Of a stretch of DNA of 64,000 bases, positions 1-7,872 are shown piece by piece. Position numbers and translations under genes: made by a program. The stretch's first letter is position 1. Each line of letters opens with the position of its first letter. The notes beneath the pieces are model-generated. The model did not search any database. It saw nothing but the letters and a program-made list of their open reading frames with translations, and was not told the origin of the DNA. The stretch is from Oscillospiraceae bacterium (GTDB lineage Bacteria > Bacillota > Clostridia > Oscillospirales > Oscillospiraceae): assembly GCA_015068245.1 (NCBI GenBank), contig SVKU01000009.1, positions 19,011-83,010 of the forward strand, given 5' to 3'.

Positions 1-775
1 GGGCTTCGGCAGCATTCTCACCCTCATTTTCGGGCATGAATCCGTTGTCTACAAACACGCAGCTGAACTTATCGGGGATAGCCTTTACCATCAGGGCTGC
101 ACAAACTGCGGAATCCGCACCGCCGGAAACTGCCAGCAGCACCTTTCGTCCCGCTGCCTTATTACGCACCATCTCCATGAGCTGTTTGCCCACATTGTCC
201 AGCGTATGCTCTTTTTCCGCACAGCAGATGTTCAGCAGGAAGTTTTTTATCATAGCAGCACCGCCGGGAGTTTCCATCTTTTCCGGATGGAACTGAAGCC
301 CATAAAGTTTTCTCTTTTCGTCTGCCACACCCGCCATGGGCAGGTCATCTGTTACGGTTATGAAATCAAAGCCTTCCGGCATCCTGCTGATGCGGGTATC
401 GTTGACAAAATATGCAGTCTGCAGGATATCCAATCCCTCAAACAGGGGACTGTATGGGCTGCATCGCATGCTTACCTTAGGCTCTTCGGGACGTTCACAG
501 GAAACCACCTCACCGCCCAAAGCCAGCACCATGGCATTGGCACCCTTGTCTATACCAAGAACCGGAATGCCCAGCGAGAACAGCTCCGGATCGCATTCAG
601 CAGCCTCTTCTCCGGCAGTTATGATGATGCCGGCAGGTGCAAACTCTCTGATTCTTTCCACCGGTACGGAACCGGAAACGATACGGGAATACACGCCGCA
701 CTGACGCACCCTTTTTGCCAGAAGCTCTTTGTACTTACCTCCAAGGTCCAGAACCAGGACTGTATGCTTATTCAT
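1..775 (-). CDS. GMP synthase (GuaA)-like protein, partial, amidotransferase domain without catalytic Cys
   Basis: The gene runs off the left edge; 258 N-terminal residues are visible. They align throughout with GuaA: the N-terminal strand VLVLDLGGKY, a class I glutamine amidotransferase domain (about 5-185) with the HPE of the triad (QFHPE, H163/E165), then the PP-loop ATP pyrophosphatase motif AVSGGADS (215-222) and CVFVDNG. GuaA makes GMP from XMP using ammonia taken from glutamine. At the nucleophile elbow, where GuaA proteins have GICYGMQ, this protein reads GIDKGAN: the Cys is Asp76. The glutaminase should therefore be dead and the synthetase half may use free ammonia or a different nucleotide-like acid. 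The start is chosen from AAAGGAAA ahead of the ATG. It lies 15 bp after the TSUP fusion gene and is probably cotranscribed with it. Family assignment is sure; GMP synthesis as the actual function is not. Confidence 0.85.
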   Translation of the reverse strand, partial: MNKHTVLVLDLGGKYKELLAKRVRQCGVYSRIVSGSVPVERIREFAPAGIIITAGEEAAECDPELFSLGIPVLGIDKGANAMVLALGGEVVSCERPEEPKVSMRCSPYSPLFEGLDILQTAYFVNDTRISRMPEGFDFITVTDDLPMAGVADEKRKLYGLQFHPEKMETPGGAAMIKNFLLNICCAEKEHTLDNVGKQLMEMVRNKAAGRKVLLAVSGGADSAVCAALMVKAIPDKFSCVFVDNGFMPENEGENAAEA

Positions 776-790
776 GTCCGAATTTCCTTT

Positions 791-2302
791 CTATAACAAA
801 ATCAGCGGAGCAAGGATCAGTATATTCACCGAAGGAACGGTGACTGTGTCGTTGCCGCCGTGGCTGAGAAGTTCCGTAAATGCTCCGGCAACTGCCGTTA
901 TCAGTGCCGCTGCAAATATCCTGTACCATGCCAGATCGCAGGTCAGCAGCAGGCATAACATGCCTATCACAAAGGATGCCGCTGCCATGGCTATGCTGCC
1001 TTCCCAGGTCTTTTTGGGATCTGCTCCCTTGATCGCAACATGGTGCTTCCCAAACTTTTTGCCGCAAAGGGCTGCCGCAGCATCGCCCGTACCCCACATA
1101 AGTATGGCAGTTACTGCGAGCCATCGCTGCCCCAATACTCCCCAGCCAAAGGCAATGAGCACCGCCATCATGGCGAACAGCAGAACCAGGCTCTTTTTTA
1201 TCTCTCCTGCTTTGCGCTGCACAAGCAGGTCGGCAAACCAGCTGTATTTTTCAAATATTGCAATTGCGGGATATATAACAACAGCAAACACCAACGAAGC
1301 AGCAGAAGCAGCCACCCAGTGTTCAGCCGTCACAGCCAGCACAACGGACGATGCAAACGCTACCAGATGAAGCAGTTTGCGGAACAGTTCCCTCGGCGGC
1401 TTCAGCCCAAACCGTATTGCCAGCAGCACGGTCACGGCAGCAGCGATATAGACGCAGTATTTGCCGAGGCAAATCAGTGTTTCGGATACAAAGGGCACCT
1501 TTGAAACTATGTTCCAGTAATAGATCATCAGCATGGCAGCTCCCAGCACCGTCAGAACAGCACCGGTGACAAGGCCAACGGTTTTTGTGTTTACTTTGTT
1601 TGCAAACCGGGCAGACACAACAGACCCAAAGGTGGCAACGGGAATACACACCAAAAGGGCATCATACCGCTGCAGCACTATGGCAGGCTCTATGACAATA
1701 TGGCTCACCGATGCTATAATGGCGGTAAAGGTCATTATCAGTGTGCTTGTTCCTACCGCCTTTTTCATGTCCATGCTCAAAAACGCAGTAAACACCACCA
1801 GCATCATCATACCGCCGCCGGAACCGAAAAAGCCTGTGCCAAATCCGATGGTAAGCCCAAAAAACAGAGAAACGATTATCTGTTTTACTCCCAGTTTGTC
1901 GTTGTCGCCCATAGTTTGATCCCGCTGGGTATCAGGTTTGACAAGAAACCTGATACCGATGAAAAAGGTTAAAAACAGCGAAAACGCTCCCAGCACCACG
2001 TTGCCCGCCTTCCAGGCAGCGGCACTGCCCAAAATACACATAGACACAATGCAAACAAGCATTATCCAGCCATGTTTCAAATCAATGTTTTTATGGCGTA
2101 TGTATATGGTCGTGGTGACCGCCGACCCCAGAATGTCCGAAGCGAGAGCAACGGCTGTTGCCTGATACGCTCCGGTATCACCGGAAAAGGACGGACAAAG
2201 CACCAGCAGCATAGGAACCATCACCGTTGCGGCCGACAGTCCCGCAAGCCCGGTGCCAACACCCGCTCCAAGGGCAGCAAGCACATACCAGAAATATTCC
2301 AT
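791..2302 (-). CDS. TSUP (TauE/SafE) permease fused to a CTP-transferase/phytol-kinase-like membrane domain
   Basis: 503 residues, nearly all membrane-embedded. Residues 1-265 are a TSUP family transporter (TauE/SafE, formerly DUF81), including the glycine-rich GFGTGFFGSGGG repeat near 153-164; the family exports or imports sulfite, sulfoacetate and other small anions. Residues about 275-503 are a second membrane domain with GTGDAAAALCGKKFG (404-418) followed by KKTWEG (430-435), the signature of CTP-dependent CdsA/dolichol-kinase/phytol-kinase enzymes, which transfer from CTP to a membrane lipid phosphate or alcohol. I know both families as separate proteins; joining them is unusual. The start is the ATG at 2302, 7 nt after AAGGAG, rather than a codon 30 nt upstream. 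The guaA-like gene follows 15 bp downstream. The transported substrate and the lipid substrate are unknown. Confidence 0.8.
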   Translation of the reverse strand: MEYFWYVLAALGAGVGTGLAGLSAATVMVPMLLVLCPSFSGDTGAYQATAVALASDILGSAVTTTIYIRHKNIDLKHGWIMLVCIVSMCILGSAAAWKAGNVVLGAFSLFLTFFIGIRFLVKPDTQRDQTMGDNDKLGVKQIIVSLFFGLTIGFGTGFFGSGGGMMMLVVFTAFLSMDMKKAVGTSTLIMTFTAIIASVSHIVIEPAIVLQRYDALLVCIPVATFGSVVSARFANKVNTKTVGLVTGAVLTVLGAAMLMIYYWNIVSKVPFVSETLICLGKYCVYIAAAVTVLLAIRFGLKPPRELFRKLLHLVAFASSVVLAVTAEHWVAASAASLVFAVVIYPAIAIFEKYSWFADLLVQRKAGEIKKSLVLLFAMMAVLIAFGWGVLGQRWLAVTAILMWGTGDAAAALCGKKFGKHHVAIKGADPKKTWEGSIAMAAASFVIGMLCLLLTCDLAWYRIFAAALITAVAGAFTELLSHGGNDTVTVPSVNILILAPLILL

Positions 2303-2379
2303 ACAATAACTCCTTGAATAAACGCAAAGCAATATTCGACTAATTTTTTATTATATACTTTTCTCCCTTTTATATCAAT

Positions 2380-2425
2380 GCCAAAAAAGCTGAAAAGCCG
2401 TCCCGTTATCAGCGGAGACGGCTTT
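2380..2425 (-). terminator. Intrinsic terminator of the Rieske oxidoreductase gene
   Basis: Arms 2394-2402 and 2417-2425 (AAAGCCGTC/GACGGCTTT) form a hairpin. On the minus strand it is followed by a T-rich run ending at about 2380. It sits directly after the stop of the gene at 2436. Confidence 0.75.
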
Positions 2426-2435
2426 GTCTGTTCTT

Positions 2436-3731
2436 TTATTCCATGTCCCCGGTGGCAGGGTTGTCTATAAGCTTACCTGTTTCGGTAAACCGGGAGCCAT
2501 GGCACGGGCAGTCCCAGGAATGCTCGTGGGGGTTCCATTTAAGAGCGCAGCCCAGATGTGGGCAGCGTTTTTTTGACGGCGTTAAAAGATTTACGGCAGA
2601 TTCCCCTCCGTTGACAAAAAGCTGCGTGCGCAAAATGCTTCGTGACGGAGAAAACACATCTGCATACGGTGTTTCTTTGCCCTGCACCATGTCTGCCAGT
2701 ATCATGGCGGCTGCCATGGAGGACGTCATTCCCCATTTGTTGTATCCCGCTGCGACATACAGCCCCGGCGTGCTTTTGCTGTATTGCCCGATGTACGGCA
2801 CATCGTCAAGGCTCATGCAGTCCTGTGCTGCCCAGCGGTACACTTCCTTTGATTGAGGGTAAACTTCCCGGGCAAATTCTTCAAGCATATCCCAACCGCT
2901 GCCTTTTTTCCCGGTGCGGTGACCTCCGCCGCCAAGCAGCAGTCTGCTGCCGTGATTTCTGAAACTCATACCGTTCCCGGACCCATCTACATACATACCG
3001 TCCACATGCTCAGCATTTTCCAGTGCCAGCACATAGCTGCGCTGCTGATACAGCTTCAGAAAATAGGCACCGTGTTTGTTGAGAAAAGGAAAGTGGGTAG
3101 CAACGATGATTTTATCCGCCTTTATCCTGCCATAATCCGTAACAGCAGTCATACCCACAAGCTCCCGCACCCCGGTATTCTCGTAGATCCCAAGCCCACT
3201 TGACAGAGCCGATAAGAATTTCAGCGGATGGAACTGTGCCTGATGCTCAAACTTTACTGCCCCTGCTGTTTCAAAAGGCAGCGGCAGCTGCTTTTGATAC
3301 GTCCCGGAATGACCAATGCTGCTCAGTGCATCCAGTTCCTTTTCCAGCACGTTGGGGTCGTTAAGGCTGTACACAAAATTATCCTGCCGTTCAAAATCAC
3401 AGTCTATGCTTTGGCAAAGCTGAGCGTACTTTTCCAGGGCAGCATCATTTGCGTCCAGATACATCTGCGTCTTTTCCCTGCCAAATCTGTTGACCAGTTT
3501 GCGGCAAAAAAGCCCGTGCTGTGAGGTTATTTTTGCCGTGGTATTGGCTGTTATACCGCTGCAGATACGTTTTGCCTCCACCAGCATACAGTCGACTCCC
3601 GCATTTTGCAGCATATGAGCGCACAGAATACCGGTGATTCCTCCTCCGATTATAAGCACATCGGTTTTGGTATCACCGCTGAAAGGAGAAAAGACCCGCA
3701 GCCTTGCCGTGTCCTGCCATAAAGAAGCCAT
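2436..3731 (-). CDS. FAD-dependent oxidoreductase with C-terminal Rieske [2Fe-2S] domain
   Basis: 431 residues. The N-terminus has the dinucleotide-binding fold of DAO/glycine oxidase-type flavoproteins (DVLIIGGGITGILCAHML, about 24-41). Near the C-terminus are the two Rieske cluster motifs CPHLGC and CPCHGS, which ligate a [2Fe-2S] cluster by two Cys and two His. The architecture matches the YhfW-like group of Bacillus, but the Rieske part ends soon after the second motif (NPATGDME), so the C-terminal end is shorter than in those 500-residue relatives. Substrate is unknown. The Shine-Dalgarno is weak (GGTGATT). It is a single gene, divergent from the esterase gene, with its own terminator. 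Confidence 0.85.
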   Translation of the reverse strand: MASLWQDTARLRVFSPFSGDTKTDVLIIGGGITGILCAHMLQNAGVDCMLVEAKRICSGITANTTAKITSQHGLFCRKLVNRFGREKTQMYLDANDAALEKYAQLCQSIDCDFERQDNFVYSLNDPNVLEKELDALSSIGHSGTYQKQLPLPFETAGAVKFEHQAQFHPLKFLSALSSGLGIYENTGVRELVGMTAVTDYGRIKADKIIVATHFPFLNKHGAYFLKLYQQRSYVLALENAEHVDGMYVDGSGNGMSFRNHGSRLLLGGGGHRTGKKGSGWDMLEEFAREVYPQSKEVYRWAAQDCMSLDDVPYIGQYSKSTPGLYVAAGYNKWGMTSSMAAAMILADMVQGKETPYADVFSPSRSILRTQLFVNGGESAVNLLTPSKKRCPHLGCALKWNPHEHSWDCPCHGSRFTETGKLIDNPATGDME

Positions 3732-3807
3732 AAATCAATCACCGATTGTAGTATGTGCAAAAAACGGCGTATCATCATATGGTTGGAAAACTACCGCTGT
3801 GTTTATG

Positions 3808-3836
3808 TTGATTTTTGGCACAAACTGAGATACCAT
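3808..3836 (+). promoter_or_regulatory. Sigma-70 type promoter of the esterase gene
   Basis: TTGATT (3808-3813), a 17-bp spacer and TACCAT (3831-3836), 34 bp before the start codon. Confidence 0.55.
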
Positions 3837-3870
3837 CTATATATGGTTTATTAATGAAAGGAAGCTATAT

Positions 3871-4746
3871 ATGTCTGAATTCACCACCACTATCCGACGG
3901 ATGTTTTCCGAAGGTGATGACCGCCGTGACGCAGGTCTTACCACGCCTGACGACATAATCCGATACGACGATATAGTTTACGGCACCGACCCCCGGTGGC
4001 AAAGTCTGGACGTATACCGTCCAAAAGCTGCCGTCGGCAAGCTGCCGGTAATTGTAAGTGTTCATGGCGGCGGCTGGGTCTATGGCGACAAGGAACGGTA
4101 TCAGTATTATTGCATGGATCTGGCTCAACGTGGATTTGCCGTGGTGAATTACACATATCGGCTTGCACCGGAGCATCTTTTCCCTGCTCCAATGGAGGAC
4201 ACAAACACGGTTTTTCACTGGGTGCTGAACAACGCCGAAGAATATGGGTTCGATACCGGCAGTATCTTTGCCGTGGGTGATTCTGCCGGTGCAAATATGC
4301 TGGGTCTTTACACTGCCGTGTGCACCAATGCAGAGTATGCGGCAAAATACGATTTTATCCCGCCTGAGAACTTCGTTCCCAAGGCCATTGGGCTGACCTG
4401 CGGAACCTACTCCATGAAAAAGGGCGACAAGCAGAACGATCCGCTGTTGGCAGAGTTTATGCCCAACGGCGGTACGGAAGACGAACAGGCCATGCTGGAC
4501 GTTTTATCCGTCATCAACGAACGCTTCCCGCCTGTGTTCTTTATGACCTGTACCGGGGATTTTCTGCAGGAAGAAGCCCTGAAGCTTGCTGCGGCTTTGC
4601 AAAAGCATAGTGTGCCCCATGTTTACCGTTTTTACGGCGATGCTCAAACCGGGCTTGGGCATGTGTTCCATGTGAATATCCGTTTGCCAGAAGCCAAACG
4701 CTGCAACGACGACACCTGCAATTTTTTCCGCAGTTTGTGCAGATAA
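3871..4746 (+). CDS. Alpha/beta hydrolase, hormone-sensitive-lipase type carboxylesterase
   Basis: 291 residues, the normal length for the HSL (BD-FAE/Aes-like) esterases. HGGGW (65-69) is the oxyanion-hole signature and GDSAG (136-140) the nucleophile elbow with Ser138. RLAPEH is the family motif following the third strand, and the His of the triad is probably in GLGHVFH near 265. It would hydrolyse short-chain or aryl esters in the cytoplasm, as no signal peptide is visible. The ATG follows GAAAGGAAG. It is monocistronic, between its own promoter and a strong terminator. The true substrate cannot be read from the sequence. Confidence 0.88.
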   Translation: MSEFTTTIRRMFSEGDDRRDAGLTTPDDIIRYDDIVYGTDPRWQSLDVYRPKAAVGKLPVIVSVHGGGWVYGDKERYQYYCMDLAQRGFAVVNYTYRLAPEHLFPAPMEDTNTVFHWVLNNAEEYGFDTGSIFAVGDSAGANMLGLYTAVCTNAEYAAKYDFIPPENFVPKAIGLTCGTYSMKKGDKQNDPLLAEFMPNGGTEDEQAMLDVLSVINERFPPVFFMTCTGDFLQEEALKLAAALQKHSVPHVYRFYGDAQTGLGHVFHVNIRLPEAKRCNDDTCNFFRSLCR

Positions 4747-4750
4747 CAAA

Positions 4751-4787
4751 TAATCCCCTCTGAAAGAAACACTTTCAGAGGGGATTA
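4751..4787 (+). terminator. Strong hairpin after the esterase gene
   Basis: A perfect 16-bp stem (4751-4766 with 4772-4787) and 5-nt loop, 4 bp beyond the stop codon. No long T tract follows, so termination strength is inferred from the stem alone. Confidence 0.7.
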
Positions 4788-4798
4788 TTGAATAGTTG

Positions 4799-5001
4799 GA
4801 GATGACTTTTTGCAAAAAAGTCGTCGCGAACGATACGCAGTCCGCGACACTGGTTCGTGCGCAAACACCTTAATCTCCATGCGATGTAATACCAAATCGA
4901 AGCCCAACGCAGTGGGTTCGATTTGGAAAGGAGGAGCGACGGAGTGAATGAGAGATGACTTTTTGCAAAAAAGTCGTCGCGAGCGATACGCAGTCCGCGA
5001 C
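4799..5001. repeat. Pair of 50-bp direct repeats beside the tRNA fragment
   Basis: Positions 4799-4848 and 4952-5001 are the same 50 bases with one difference (A/G). Each contains the internal palindrome GACTTTTTGC-AAAAAAGTC. The second copy abuts the partial tRNA-Pro copy. Reading frames through these repeats give short Arg/Ser-rich peptides that look like non-genic translation. Confidence 0.8.
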
Positions 5002-5004
5002 GAC

Positions 5005-5051
5005 TTGGTCCGAGTGACTGGGTTCGAACCAGCGGCCTGATGCTCCCAAAG
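5005..5051 (-). repeat. attachment-site-like copy of the tRNA-Pro 3' half
   Basis: These 47 bases are identical to 6591-6637, which runs from the anticodon loop through the CCA end of the intact tRNA-Pro gene; identity stops abruptly at both sides. This is the geometry left when an element integrates into a tRNA gene and regenerates its 3' end. The element would be the roughly 1.5 kb between the copies. Confidence 0.8.
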
Positions 5052-5399
5052 ACAGCAAAACCACAAGATATAGTATATATTGTATATAATAATTCTTATG
5101 CTCACAAGATGTTGTTGCGATAAAAGTGGTCAATCCTAGCCAGTACAATAGTTCTTTTACTTATTGTGGTCAAAAAAGTGGTCAAAAATTGATACTGCCC
5201 GCTGTTCGAAATGAACAGCGGGCAAGTGATTTATTACATGCATTATAGCATATCTGTGAGCATTCGTCAACTGTGGACAATTACACTCCCAATTACCTTT
5301 TGGACTGATTGGGGATATAAAGAACTTCCCTCCGTCAAAATGACGGAGGGAAGTTTGTTCACGGATCACAACTGTTCGATAAATTGAAATTTGACAGTA
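5052..5399. other. Gene-free end of the micro-island with repeated GTGGTCA motifs and two hairpins
   Basis: No gene is visible. GTGGTCA occurs three times near 5125, 5166 and 5178, resembling arm-type recombinase sites, but no integrase gene is present. A perfect 11-bp-stem hairpin lies at 5197-5223. A 15-bp-stem hairpin at 5323-5355 is the likely terminator of the DUF4238 gene. Confidence 0.5.
5323..5355 (-). terminator. Terminator of the DUF4238 gene
   Basis: Perfect 15-bp stem (5323-5337 with 5341-5355), 3-nt loop, T-rich run on the minus-strand side. It lies 45 bp beyond the stop of the gene at 5400. Confidence 0.75.
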
Positions 5400-6401
5400 T
5401 TACAACTGCTTTATCTCATTGGCAATCATATGGGGCAAATCAAGAATTTGGGGATCTTTTTTTAGCAAATCTTGAACAAGGGTAAAATTACCGTTATTAG
5501 AAAAAACACATCGTTCACTGTGGATAATGCACCTTGAATTGTAGTCGGTGATATCATCAATATCTTCCAGCTCTATAATCCTGCGGTCATATTTTTGTAT
5601 CGCTCTATGGTATTCTCCGTCAAACATAGTCAAAATTATATCTGGTGCCACCGGGAAATCTACTTCAATGCCTTTTGATAAAAGACCAGACATGGACATA
5701 AAAGGATGATGGATGTGTGGCTGGTTTGTAATCGGGCTGTCGGATGTAAAAAAAGGCTGCTCAGTGCGATTAATTTGTAAGATCCATGCTAAAGAAAAAT
5801 AACTTTGCGCTATCTTATCTATTTCATCACGACTGGTAATCATTTTTCCGTGAATGTACGGCAGTTGAGTTTTGGGAACAGTGTATTTCTTGATTAATTC
5901 TGGAGAGGCTCCCATATCAGTTAGTGCTTGCTCCAAGCAATCGCCAGAATCAATCATCGAGTTGCGCACAGCTTTGACTCTGATATGTTGTAATGCCAGA
6001 TGGTATGAGAAATCGGCTTTTTGCTGTTCTGAAATAAAAAAACAATTCTTAAGCTCCCACAAAGTCATTTCTCGTATTCTTCCAATAATGTGGGAAAGGT
6101 GTTTTTTGTAATCGCCTTCTATATGACGAGAAAAATAATTCTCAATATATTGCTCTTTATCTACGTTGGCTGGATCACAATCGGGCAGTCCGTATTTTCC
6201 CAGCTCTTCTTTTGTTAAAATACCAGTTAAGTCTATGTCGTAAAAATAATTTTCTTCTGCGACATCTAAGATATTATTAATGCGCTGCTTTTTTAGCTTT
6301 TTATCATAAACATGTAGTTGGTGTGTGCCAGGGATAGCCCATGCTTCTAAATAACATTGAGGCACATAATGCTGTTTCTTTTTCCTGTTGTCTTCCGCCA
6401 T
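5400..6401 (-). CDS. DUF4238 domain-containing protein, cargo of the tRNA-Pro micro-island
   Basis: 333 residues. The N-terminal KKQHYVPQCYLEAWA and the internal TSDSPITNQP are hallmarks of DUF4238, a family of unknown biochemistry often found as accessory cargo on islands and prophages. No signal peptide or membrane segment is visible. The gene is more AT-rich than its neighbours, which fits transfer. It lies alone between the two copies of the tRNA-Pro 3' half and has its own terminator. A role in defence or element maintenance is possible but is only an inference from the kind of location. Confidence 0.8.
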   Translation of the reverse strand: MAEDNRKKKQHYVPQCYLEAWAIPGTHQLHVYDKKLKKQRINNILDVAEENYFYDIDLTGILTKEELGKYGLPDCDPANVDKEQYIENYFSRHIEGDYKKHLSHIIGRIREMTLWELKNCFFISEQQKADFSYHLALQHIRVKAVRNSMIDSGDCLEQALTDMGASPELIKKYTVPKTQLPYIHGKMITSRDEIDKIAQSYFSLAWILQINRTEQPFFTSDSPITNQPHIHHPFMSMSGLLSKGIEVDFPVAPDIILTMFDGEYHRAIQKYDRRIIELEDIDDITDYNSRCIIHSERCVFSNNGNFTLVQDLLKKDPQILDLPHMIANEIKQL

Positions 6402-6554
6402 TATTTTTCACCTCAATTTTGTCTGCAAAGAATTCATTATGCAGTGCTTCCTAAAGTTAAAAATCACTAATTGCCATTTGCCAAAAGGGATTTCTTCCGT
6501 CTCTATAAAATTATGATATCACTTCACCAGGAGTATTTCTACATCTTGATTTAA

Positions 6555-6590
6555 TAAAAACGCCCCCAAGAGCAACCGCTCTTGGGGGCG
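6555..6590 (-). terminator. Terminator of tRNA-Pro
   Basis: Perfect 13-bp GC-rich stem (6561-6573 with 6578-6590) and 4-nt loop, followed on the minus strand by a T-rich run. It starts 2 nt beyond the CCA end of the tRNA. Confidence 0.85.
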
Positions 6591-6637
6591 TTGGTCCGAG
6601 TGACTGGGTTCGAACCAGCGGCCTGATGCTCCCAAAG
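6591..6637 (-). repeat. attachment-site copy inside the intact tRNA-Pro
   Basis: Partner of the 47-bp direct repeat at 5005-5051, covering the tRNA 3' half and one flanking base. Confidence 0.8.
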
Positions 6638-6667
6638 CACCCGCGCTACCAACTGCGCCACACCCGG
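6592..6667 (-). tRNA. tRNA-Pro (anticodon TGG), CCA encoded
   Basis: 76 nt fold into a full cloverleaf: acceptor CCGGGTG/CACTCGG, D stem GCGC/GCGC, anticodon stem GGTGC/GCATC with loop TTTGGGA (anticodon TGG), T stem GCTGG/CCAGT around TTCGAAC, discriminator A and encoded CCA. Its 3' half is duplicated at 5005-5051. Confidence 0.95.
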
Positions 6668-7067
6668 ATAGTAACCGTCTTCAAAGTCTGCGACTTTGAA
6701 GACGAAAGGACTGCGGCCCGCTGCAGCGCACTCGCCTTACGGCTCGCACGTTTGCGGTCCGTAAAGTGATTTTTTCGACGTACACGCCGCCGAAAAAATA
6801 ATCCGAACTTATTCGCACCTGCGGGTGCGAACTCTGCGAGGCCTTTGTCCTTCCGATGATATCTGCAATACTCGATACACCTATCACCTTACGTCAATGC
6901 ATTATACTATACCCTTCCTTTTTTTTCAAGAGCAAAAGGTGTCGAAGGTTTGCTGAGGTATTTACAAATCGTTCAAATATTGTTTATTGTTCGTTTAACA
7001 AAAATCATTGCCCTGTGCTATTATATAGTCACAGGATAATTCAATCATTTCTCCTTCTCTTAATTTG
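6668..7067. other. Gene-free region upstream of tRNA-Pro
   Basis: No gene supported. It holds several hairpins, such as the 11-bp stem at about 6679-6705 and a short one around 6820-6841, and AT-rich sequence towards 7067. A promoter for the tRNA must lie here but I cannot place it with confidence. Confidence 0.5.
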
Positions 7068-7109
7068 ATAGAATCAACCGGAGGCTGCCGAACCTCCGGT
7101 TGATTCTAT
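7068..7109. terminator. Terminator of the HPr-like/thioesterase operon
   Basis: Perfect 17-bp stem (7068-7084 with 7093-7109) just beyond the thioesterase stop. It is symmetrical and could act in both directions. Confidence 0.7.
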
Positions 7110-7113
7110 TTTA

Positions 7114-7557
7114 TCATCTGCGGGCGTAGAAGGTTGATGTTGCAGTTGCAACGATAACATCTTCCGCCCCCTCTACCCATGCTTTGGCGGTAAAGTTCCC
7201 AAGGGTTTTGCCGGACGATGAGCAGGTGGATTCAATAACCAGTCTGCAGTCCAGCGGTACCGGTTTAAGATATGTTATCATCATATTGACTGTCTGGCAC
7301 ACCATCTCGCCGGCACACCAGTATGCCAATATGCCCATGCACTGATCGAACGTCGAAGCTATCATACCGCCATGAGTGACCCCACGGTAGTTTGATGCCC
7401 AGGACGTCATATCGTAAGCCAGCGTCAGGATCCGTTTTTCCGGGTCACAGTCTATAAAATGGGAATCCAACCTGCCTCTGAAAAGGTCTTCGGTTCCCTC
7501 CATCAGCACTTTATTGTACTCCACGATGGAGCTGTACATTCTTTCTTTCTCTGTCAT
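7114..7557 (-). CDS. PaaI-family hotdog-fold thioesterase
   Basis: 147 residues. RGVTHGGMIASTFDQCMGILA is the PaaI/4HBT-type active-site helix (HGG followed by the acidic D of the helix), used to hydrolyse acyl-CoA or aryl-CoA thioesters. The start is the ATG at 7557 preceded by AAAGGAAC; a GTG 18 nt upstream is a weaker alternative. It follows the HPr-like gene by 10 bp, so the two are cotranscribed. The substrate is unknown. Confidence 0.85.
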   Translation of the reverse strand: MTEKERMYSSIVEYNKVLMEGTEDLFRGRLDSHFIDCDPEKRILTLAYDMTSWASNYRGVTHGGMIASTFDQCMGILAYWCAGEMVCQTVNMMITYLKPVPLDCRLVIESTCSSSGKTLGNFTAKAWVEGAEDVIVATATSTFYARR

Positions 7558-7567
7558 AACGGTTCCT

Positions 7568-7804
7568 TTATTCACAAACTACGCTCTTTACTGCGTTATA
7601 AAACTCTGCCGCCTCCTGCTCCGTCCCCAGTACATGAATGGTGATGGGCTTTGAAAGATCCAGGCTGAACAGCCCCATAATACTTTTGGCATCTATGGTG
7701 TATCGCCCGGAAGTAACATCTATATCGCAGCTGCACATGGACGCTGCTGTTACAAAATCCTTTACATGGTTTATTGATGTCAATAATACCCGAAACTCTT
7801 TCAT
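7568..7804 (-). CDS. HPr-like protein lacking the canonical phospho-His motif
   Basis: 78 residues, the length of PTS phosphocarrier HPr. The second half matches HPr well (AKSIMGLFSLDLS, equivalent to the regulatory-serine loop KSIMGVMSL). The active-site motif GLHARPA is missing: the corresponding stretch reads SINHVKDF, three residues shorter, with a His out of register. It resembles Crh-like or other regulatory HPr paralogues more than a sugar-transport carrier. The ATG at 7804 lies 8 nt after AAGGAG; a GTG 9 nt upstream is too close to the ribosome site. Confidence 0.8.
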   Translation of the reverse strand: MKEFRVLLTSINHVKDFVTAASMCSCDIDVTSGRYTIDAKSIMGLFSLDLSKPITIHVLGTEQEAAEFYNAVKSVVCE

Positions 7805-7872
7805 TAATGTCACTCCTTGTGATATAATGATTAATTGATGATATTATATCCTCACGAAAGGATAATTACAAT

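Noticed and set aside
2303..2332. Ten-residue longer start for the TSUP fusion protein
   Set aside because: The AAGGAG ribosome site lies within that extension, 7 nt before the ATG at 2302.
4785..5148. Short Arg/Ser-rich frames over the 50-bp repeats and the tRNA fragment
   Set aside because: They read through non-coding repeats and part of a tRNA sequence, with no ribosome sites.
6681..6887. 68-codon minus-strand frame upstream of tRNA-Pro
   Set aside because: It runs through hairpins that precede a tRNA gene and has basic, low-quality composition; no support as a protein.
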